From Lumbricus terrestris (taxonomy: Eukaryota > Annelida > Clitellata > Crassiclitellata > Lumbricidae), in contig OX457044.1 in NCBI GenBank assembly GCA_949752735.1, positions 12,256,294 through 12,320,293 of the forward strand: a stretch of DNA of 64,000 nt. Reading direction: 5' to 3'. Under the pieces are notes generated by a model, which saw only the letters and a list, made by a program, of their open reading frames with translations, did no database searches and had not been told where the DNA came from. How positions within the stretch are numbered: the first letter of the stretch is position 1; the number at the start of each line of letters is the position of its first letter. Positions 58,186 through 64,000 of this stretch are shown piece after piece. The translations under genes were made by a program, and so were the position numbers.

Positions 58186-58785
58186 GAGGTACAAACGGTA
58201 GAAGACTAGCAAAGGTGTAAATTTAGCACACAGTGACTCCATGCTCTTTGACAGTTTGTTCATTTGTTGTAGCTATTTTACTTTACAAGTTCAGGGTTTG
58301 CCTAATGAATAATCATCATGTGTATGTAAGTGTATATGTGTGTCGGGTTTAATATGCAACAATTTATTAGATATGTCCCAGCAAGTAGAAATACGTTAGA
58401 AAGAAAAGAGCTGATTGTCCACATCGTCGCCCAACAGAACCAGCCACACTAACAGCCACAGTATTCGAGTTTTTTCAAGACCAGACGTAACGGGCGATGT
58501 TTCTAAACACAGAGATCAAAGAAGAAAACACCACAAAAGCCTGGCAACGAGGTGACCAAAAACCCAACGTCACCACATTAGATGTGTCAAACAACAATGA
58601 ATCACAGACCTGTGGTCTAACTGGAACTTGAAGTGTCCTCATTTATATACAGTGAAAAGCGCCCATAGCTCTAGCGCATGACCACTTCTTTAAAAGCCGG
58701 CACTTGTTAGGTGTCACCTTCTACACCTAACAATGCGCATGAATGTATAATATATGTAATATATATAATTATATTTATATATGTA
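58186..58785. other. downstream sequence, no gene seen
   Basis: No recognisable ORF or repeat end. AT-rich (TATATATAAT) from 58745 leads into the Helitron-like start. Confidence 0.35.
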
Positions 58786-59418
58786 TCTATATTATATTTC
58801 TGAAAGTTCTGTTTGTTTGTTTGCATGGATGTATTTTGAAATTCTGTCCCAAGATAGACTCGGAAATGACAGCGATTAGTTTTACCAAAATTTTTGCAAT
58901 TGATTCTTACCCAAATTTGTAGGTCAACGGGACTATTTTCAGCTGTCAATTCGCTTTAAAGCCCGAGATATGAACATTTTAAATTTCATGCGTAGATAAC
59001 ACCGAAAACGAACAGATTATTAGTCAAGAGACAACAGTCCGCATGACGTCATTCTAGCCTCTCGCATGTATAATGATAATAATTTCTGTTTCTTCAACAA
59101 TCCGGTTCACAAACCGAAACCGGTTACAGTGTACATTGTACAATTATGCAGTTGAAACAATAATATTCACAAGAATGCAGATCACAATCGAAAACCCTAC
59201 GGAGGTAGGTGGGTGGGTTAGGGGTGGGTAGGGAGTGTGTGGGTGGGGGAAGAAATTTCCCGGAAAAACAAATTTTGGGTCGGGTGGGAAAAAAGGTGGA
59301 GACCATGGGGTGGGCAGTTGGAGTGTGGATGGGGTCAAGTGGGTGTAGCGAAGTAGGAGATTGGCCCGGAGCGGGACGAATCCTAAATTTCCCGGGCAAC
59401 GCCAGGCAATTCATCTAG
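58786..59418 (+). mobile_element. Helitron-like non-autonomous element 1
   Basis: Begins TCTATATTATATTTCTGAAAG followed by TTCTGTTTGTTTGTTTGCAT, and ends with a short hairpin (CCCGGGCAACGCCAGG) and ATTCATCTAG. A TC start and CTAG end preceded by a hairpin are Helitron hallmarks. No Rep/helicase ORF. Confidence 0.6.
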
Positions 59419-60935
59419 TCTAATATATAAAGCAAAGTCCTCTGTGCGTATTCTGTCCCAAGAAAGACTCTGGATCGGCTGAGTTTCAGTTCACTTAAAA
59501 TATTTTAAATCACTCTTGCTCAAATTTGTAGGTCAATGCGACTACTTTTCGGCTCTCAATTCAGTTTAAATCCCGAGTTATGGAGATTCTAAATTTCACG
59601 CGATGAGCGCCTACAGATTCAAGAGCCATTCACGTCGTAACGTTAATTGCATAATGTTAATTGTATAGCAGAGTTGTGACGTCATATGTTGACGACATTC
59701 TCGCCGCTCTCAGAATAATTACCTAAGTTACTCAGAGGTTCGCAGAATCCACAGGAAGGAGAATGCAGCTGTGGATGAGTAGGTCTATGTATGTTTCACG
59801 TCCACAGTTTCGCAATTATTGACCAGACCCGTGCACCCAGCAGGTTGATGAATTCTCCTTACCGCGGGAGCCTGCGTGCTAGCTATAGAGTGCGACCAGG
59901 GACGTCACGCCCACAGTCAGCACACAGACCCCGCCCCGCAAGGGCGCGTCGGGTTGGGCTTGTATGGGGCCAATCTTATAGCGGGTGGTTTCTCAAAATA
60001 AAAATTAGAGCACTGATAATATGAACGGTTGATCGCAAGTTTGGACAAGATAGGCCTACCGGTAATTAATATCATACCGTGTCGTCGTACGCAGGATACC
60101 TGGACATCATTTAGGACGGAACGGGTTTAGCCCAAAAACAAAATTCACTGCAAACGCCGGTGTCACGAAATAGAGTATCCCCGTATTAATTGTATCCCCC
60201 CAAATTAAAAAAAGTCGAAAAAACCGCTTCCGTGTGTATTTTTCTTTGCAAATTGATTTTCATCTGCTTAGTTTTCAACAATGACACTAACAGGTATGTT
60301 TATTCCTACTAGATAATTTGTTTTGCCCTGTTTTTAGAGCACTTAAAACATTTAAAACACTTAAAAACACTCAGAGTCACTAAATAAATTCGAGTTGCCT
60401 TTATCTGAGCATTGTTTAGGACACTTAAAACAAGTAGAGTCACTTTAAATTTTGATTACAGCATCAAAATTTTTATTATGCTCATTTTTCAAAAAAGGGG
60501 ATAGAATGGTTTATCCCTCCGGATAGTATAGACCGGTTAATTCCATCCGGGGGGATAGACTAATTCATCCCCCCGGATAGCTTTCAGGGGGGATACTCCG
60601 TTTCGTGTCACCGGCCGCCCCGGAGGGGTGGCGAACATGCCCGCAGGGGCGGGTGGGAGATGGGTTTGAAACGCCGGCCACCCCAGAGGGGTGGCGAACC
60701 CGCCATGTGGGATATGGGTTGGGACGGAAATCTTGGGTGACGAATCCGCCCAGCAGTCACGCTTGAGAGCTGGGTTTGGGTGAAAAACCGAAATTTCACG
60801 GGCAACGCCGGGCACCTCAGGGTGCGACCGGGTTGGGGGCCGATGGAAGGCGGGGTGAGAATGGCGGTGGGAGCGGGGTCAGGCGGCTGGGGACGAAAAA
60901 CCGAAATTTCCCTAGCAATGCCGGGTAATTAAAGG
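59419..60935 (+). mobile_element. Helitron-like non-autonomous element 2
   Basis: Begins TCTAATATATAAAGCAAAG at the very end of element 1. It shares the internal block AATTTGTAGGTCAA(T/C)G(C/G)GACTA with it, and has the GGGCAACGCCGGGCA and TAGCAATGCCGGGTAATT hairpin-type motifs at 60797-60812 and 60910-60929. The 3' end is decayed. It is interrupted by the MITE at 60161-60610. Confidence 0.5.
60161..60610. mobile_element. MITE family TGACACGAAA, copy 2 (inverted)
   Basis: Ends TGTCACGAAATAGAGTATCC and GATACTCCGTTTCGTGTCA, TSD CCGG (60157-60160 and 60611-60614). Collinear in inverse with 43775-44226. Confidence 0.8.
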
Positions 60936-61200
60936 GAGGAAGATGTCATACTTCGGGCACATCATGAGAAAACACGGAGATTGCTTAGAGAAGGAAATTA
61001 TGCAAGGAACGGTGCCGGGAACAAGATCAAGAGGGAAACCTATGAAGAGTGGTGGGACAACATGTGTGAATGGACGGGATTATCAACAGAGGAATTGTTG
61101 AGAGCAACTGAAGACAGGAGAGGATGGAGAAGAACTCCAAAATGCGACCAACCCTCGTATCGAGGAAGGCCTAAGGCAAGGCAAGGCAAGGCCGGGTAAA
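60936..61200 (+). pseudogene. RTE-like LINE 3' end
   Basis: Frames give SYFGHIMRKHGDCLEKEIMQ, then after a frameshift YEEWWDNMCEWTGLSTEELL and ATEDRRGWRRT. This is the classic GHxxR...GRPxxxWxDNIxxWTGLS C-terminus. The tail is (AAGGC)n. Confidence 0.75.
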
Positions 61201-61379
61201 TCCTTAGCTTAGTCCTTCCCGTGCAGCTCTGCACATCGGGCAATGCAGTTTCTCCATTCCACTCTGTTATCAGCCAGTAAATCAGCCAGTATTAAATAAA
61301 GCCACTTTTCACTTCATGAAATTTAGAGGTCAGACTCATTTTCTTTGTAAACTAAAGTCTGTTCCATAACCAAAGCCTT

Positions 61380-61620
61380 CTCTTGTCTCTGACTGAGAGC
61401 TTTTTGACGGAATTGTCTCTTCTTCGTATAAATGCCAGTCTTGTAGGCCTACAGGCATCTGGACTTGGCCCCTCAAATTATGTTATTACAATTGCTGGTC
61501 TTAAAGTTCTCCATGTGGGAACCGACTATTTAAGTATGCTGATAACTTTTATTTGGTGGTGCCTGCATTATGCAATTCAACTAATGAATCTGAACTTGCT
61601 CAAATTGTAACTTAGGCCTA
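61380..61620 (+). pseudogene. LINE RT scrap, same family as 24.7-28 kb LINE
   Basis: Frame reads ASLVGLQASGLGPSNYVIT and a decayed C-box region, comparable to [15 protein letters not shown] in the intact LINE. Truncated at both ends. Confidence 0.6.
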
Positions 61621-61857
61621 CTTAAGCACATCGATCCGACTCTCTAGCTGACAATCAATGCGAAAAGAAGCGGTTATGCGCTTGAGCTATGGACGATTTT
61701 CACTGTATCTAAATAAGGACGCTTTCCAGTTAGAACACCTGTGATTCGTTGTTGTTTGACGCATCTAATGTGACATCTAATGTGACGTTGGGTTTTCGGT
61801 CGCCTCGTTGGCTGTAGCTTACGCTGCTGCTGCTGCTGCAACCACGCGCGCAACTTT

Positions 61858-61966
61858 TGCACAAACAACCTTTTTGCATGCCACACGCTGACGGAACTAG
61901 TTTTTTGCATACACCTTTTGCATACCACATCTTTTGCATACCACACCTTTTTGCATACCACACCCG
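61858..61966. repeat. CTTTTGCATACCACA tandem repeats
   Basis: About six units of 15-20 bases, CTTTTTGCATACCACAC and variants, after a (CTG)n run at 61829-61840. Confidence 0.8.
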
Positions 61967-62159
61967 TTGGTTTAATTATGATGTTCAAAGCGTGCGACGG
62001 TTGATGGGTGATGACAGATCCAAATTTAATAATGTCACAACTGGTCGTTTAATTATAAAGTTCATAACCGGCGGCCGTTGACGGGTGATGACAGGTCAAA
62101 TTTAATTATGCCACATGTGCTCACCTTTCATTGTTAGGCCTAATTAAAACTAGACATAA

Positions 62160-62305
62160 TGCACACATACAAAGACACCGATAGACATAGGCCTACAGTC
62201 GGACACACATAAGCTTACAAAGACACGGACAGATACAGTCGGACACACATACAAAGACACGGACAGACATACAGTCGGACACACATACAAACACATGGAC
62301 AAATA
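62160..62305. repeat. 36 bp tandem repeat
   Basis: CAGTCGGACACACATACAAA plus GACACGGACAGACATA repeats about four times. Flanking 61990-62105 holds a related direct repeat (GACGGGTGATGACAGGTCAA-like, two units). Confidence 0.85.
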
Positions 62306-62648
62306 ATTGATTGACAGGCCGCGCACGCCTATGACTTGATTGATAGGTCACGTGACAGGTCACGTGACAATTTGGAGGCTTGCCATTGGTCAAGGGGCAT
62401 GGCTGTCCATGAACTGTCACTTATTCTGGCATAATTAATGAGGAGTGAGGGTTGCTGTTCATCAACTGTCACTCTGTTAACTACTGTCATTTCTCCTAAT
62501 CCTGATAGGCCTACACTCCTCTCTCTCCAGCTTCGTTTGGCTCGATCTGTTGTCTCAAGTATAGGTCTAGTACAGATCGATAACCGTAGCTGTTCGATTA
62601 CGATCTGTGTATAGGCCTAATTACCCTAAGAAATCGATACGCATCTCC

Positions 62649-62957
62649 CAAAGCCGTAGCTAGTGGTGTTTTGGGTGTTTGAACACCCGCGAAATGAAAA
62701 ATGTAAAAATGGTTATGTATTTACTAGCACATAATGTAAGAACTACTGTGTGCAGTGTAGGCTATTGGCCGCCCAAAACCCGCAGAAGATCGGCGATTTT
62801 AGAAGGGGGGAGGCATGAACTTAGATCGTTTTACGGTTTTCGGGCGAAAATCCTGCGAAAAGCATGTGATGACAAAAAAAGGTGGCCCAAAAGTTTGGCC
62901 GAAAAAGTTGGTAAGCACCCCTTCCTAATCAAATCCTGGCTGTAGTCTACGGCCTTG
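62649..62957. mobile_element. hAT-type MITE, CAAAGCCGTAGCTAG
   Basis: Ends CAAAGCCGTAGCTAG and CTGTAGTCTACGGCCTTG. Flanks GCATCTCC and CCATCTCC match at 7 of 8. 309 bp. The ORF running through it has no known domain. Confidence 0.65.
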
Positions 62958-63177
62958 CCATCTCCAACCTACGTAGCACAAGCTATGGCCCTGCTATGGG
63001 TCCACTTAATGCTAGGCGGCGCCTACATAATGGACTGACTGGTGGACATTTGCAGCCGAATAAACCGTTTCAACATCTCATAGATATGTCGTGTGCGCAT
63101 GAGCAGTAGGTCGAGTCAATTCTGCCCTAGATATCTTGCTTGTAGCCTACTGAGTTTAACAGAATAGTACGGTAGGC

Positions 63178-63260
63178 CCGGTAGAGTAATGGGTGACACG
63201 CTGGCGTAGAGAGCGAGAGGTTGCGAGTTCGAGCCCCTGTTGGGCGGACATGCTTTGTAA
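63178..63260 (+). repeat. tRNA-like SINE head
   Basis: Box B-like GCGAGTTCGAGCCCC at about 63221-63235 with a weak upstream box A (GGTAGAGTAATGGG). No cloverleaf closes, so I read it as a SINE head rather than a tRNA gene. Confidence 0.45.
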
Positions 63261-63643
63261 GCTGCTATTATCGCCATGTAGGCCTATTGCAGGCTGTCTG
63301 TTCAGTTAGTAGCTAATTAAGTTTGATGTTAATTAAGATTACTGCATAAACTTGTAGGCCTACTTGTAAAGTGGTGCCCGGGGACAAACTGCGAAATGGG
63401 CGCTCCCCTGTTTAATTAATTTTGTTCACATTGCTTTAGGGCCTACTGTCTGTACTCTTTACGGGGGGGGGGGGGGGAGAGGCAAGCGTCTCAAATAGCT
63501 CTGCTACCCAAATGCCCAACTACGCCACCTTCTCGTGGTCCCCCCGTTTTAACAAAGAACGTGGTAGGCGATCGAGCAATCGCCAGTATATGCGATGCCC
63601 ACATGGGCGAAGAAGCCGAAGGACGGATGATGGAAGATATCGA
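63261..63643. other. no gene seen; poly-G tract
   Basis: A run of about 15 G at 63463-63477. Otherwise no ORF, repeat end or splice-compatible segment recognised. Confidence 0.4.
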
Positions 63644-63864
63644 CAGTAGCGGCGCTAGGGGGGCTGGGGGCTAAGCCCCCCCCCCCTACAAGAGGTTCAG
63701 CGCCCCCCCTAAAAAAGGGCCATCCGAATTTTTTACATTGAAATATCCACGATTTCTGGCTGACGACTAAAAAAAAAGGTCAGACATTTTGGCGGCGAAA
63801 ATGGAAAATTTTGGCCGCGAGGCTTCAGCTCCCCCCCCAAATTGAAATCCTGGCGCCGCCACTG
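63644..63864. mobile_element. hAT-type MITE, CAGTAGCGGCGCTAGG
   Basis: Ends CAGTAGCGGCGCTAGG and CCTGGCGCCGCCACTG, perfect TSD GATATCGA (63636-63643 and 63865-63872). 221 bp, no ORF. Confidence 0.88.
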
Positions 63865-64000
63865 GATATCGACGCTGGGAGATGGTGTCTCCTTAAAAAC
63901 GCCGGGAGAAAGGCAACGGGAAACCATTTCCCTACAAACCCCAAGCTAAATGTATGACTCTTTAGAACGAGCTCCCAAATGACCTCCGCCAGTTTGCTCA

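Noticed and set aside
59124..59414. Pro-rich ORF on the minus strand
   Set aside because: Low-complexity translation of the G-rich Helitron interior.
62679..62945. 88-codon ORF with RGLxxK-like basic text
   Set aside because: Lies wholly inside a hAT MITE with TIRs and a TSD, no known domain.

Overview
This is animal nuclear DNA. Genes are split by GT-AG introns, the sequence is AT-rich, and most of it is transposable elements: hAT, Tc1/mariner, piggyBac, Helitron, CR1/L2-like and RTE-like LINEs, tRNA-derived SINEs and one LTR retrotransposon. The palindrome TAGGCCTA and its AGGCCT core recur throughout the non-coding sequence. From this repeat mix I would guess a marine invertebrate deuterostome such as an echinoderm, but that is inference only.

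One host gene spans most of the window: WDR4 (yeast Trm82), the WD40 partner of METTL1 in the tRNA m7G46 methyltransferase. I assembled ten plus-strand exons between 3839 and 57206. Every junction has GT-AG ends and a matching phase, giving 466 codons plus a stop, with a poly(A) signal at 57355. The coding part is 1.4 kb, so about 97% of the gene is intron.

Layout. 1-3838: LINE remnants, a SINE and a 2.35 kb hAT element with a perfect target-site duplication (TSD). 3839-7706: exons 1 and 2, with a 438 bp foldback element 12 bp after exon 1. 7707-15361: exons 3 and 4, a palindromic transposase scrap, hAT/piggyBac/mariner elements and a 1 kb array of a 26 bp repeat. 15362-31941: exons 5 and 6, a LINE copy cut by three later insertions, and a four-level nest (hAT in hAT in hAT with an apparently intact LINE at the centre). 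31942-41056: exons 7 to 9 and another nested hAT. 41057-56976: the last intron, with a roughly 73 bp satellite rich in TGACGTCA sites, split by a very young 9.4 kb LTR element on the minus strand that encodes Gag but no Pol. 56977-57360: last exon and poly(A) signal. 57361-64000: an unusual foldback element, two abutting Helitrons, LINE scraps and MITEs.

The most unusual items are the gag-only LTR element, whose gag starts inside its 2.17 kb LTR and reads through an antisense tRNA-like SINE; the foldback element whose TSD overlaps the exon 1 splice donor; foldback elements with tandem-repeat termini; and several TIR families that I could delimit by TSD but not name. All calls come from reading the sequence by eye; no searches were run.
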